From contig NC_079878.1 in assembly GCF_029227915.1 (NCBI RefSeq), forward strand, positions 8,868,001-8,932,000: a stretch of DNA of 64,000 nucleotides. Direction: 5' to 3'. The DNA itself is not shown here. Below: more notes on the stretch, generated by a model that worked only from the letters and a program-made list of their open reading frames with translations, did no database searches and was not told where the DNA came from. Position 1 is the stretch's first letter. The DNA comes from Hydractinia symbiolongicarpus. Its lineage: Eukaryota; Cnidaria; Hydrozoa; Anthoathecata; Hydractiniidae.

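Noticed and set aside
12605-64000. CRISPR array or satellite DNA as explanation for the periodicity
   Set aside because: The repeat exists at protein-domain and exon level; nucleotide identity between units is low and introns differ, so it is neither CRISPR nor satellite.
4865-64000. Reading the locus as a cluster of many small vWA and Kazal genes
   Set aside because: Domain exons lack own signal peptides or start contexts, apparent starts and stops lie beyond clear splice sites, and all joins keep frame.

Overview
The window is eukaryotic, animal-type genomic DNA. It is AT-rich and has GT-AG introns with T-rich acceptors. Almost all of it is one gene on the + strand. The domain set (agrin N-terminal-like domain, follistatin/Kazal modules, GON domain, von Willebrand A domains) is metazoan and extracellular. 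Compact introns and base composition make a cnidarian, perhaps a hydrozoan, my best guess. That placement is inference; no species-diagnostic sequence was recognised.

Layout. Positions 1-4800 are mostly non-coding. They hold a possible last exon of an upstream gene (275-350), a short direct duplication (1977-2032), a tRNA-like/SINE sequence (minus strand, 2550-2618) and a small palindromic insertion flanked by 11-bp direct repeats (2699-2787). The main gene starts at 4865 with a signal peptide and an agrin NtA-like domain. It continues with a follistatin-like (FS, FOLN+Kazal) module carrying a furin-type RKRR site, a GON domain on two exons (8437-9346), two more FS modules, one vWA domain and one FS module. 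From 12605 to the right edge a three-domain cassette, vWA(type a)-vWA(type b)-FS, repeats 25 times. I count 87 exons (the last cut by the window edge), 51 vWA domains, 29 FS modules, and about 35.4 kb of coding sequence, or roughly 11,800 residues. No stop or 3' end is reached.

Organisation. Nearly every domain sits on its own exon and nearly every intron is phase 1, so cassettes can be duplicated, lost or skipped without breaking the frame. The exceptions are the phase-0 introns inside GON and inside vWA-21. Four vWA domains (2, 4, 20, 21) carry an internal intron, each at a different place. All 25 type-a vWA domains keep the first Asp-x-Ser of the MIDAS metal site but mostly lose the rest. 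The type-b domains have lost that Asp in 25 of 26 cases, and several keep an acidic residue in the beta4 loop.

Inferred role: a very large secreted, modular extracellular-matrix or cell-surface-associated protein with a disulfide-rich spacer after every pair of vWA domains. The whole architecture (NtA + GON + tandem vWA2-FS) is not one I recognise from any named protein, and it is the main candidate here for something undescribed. Several introns carry dispersed-repeat material (10190-10890; 20296-21552).
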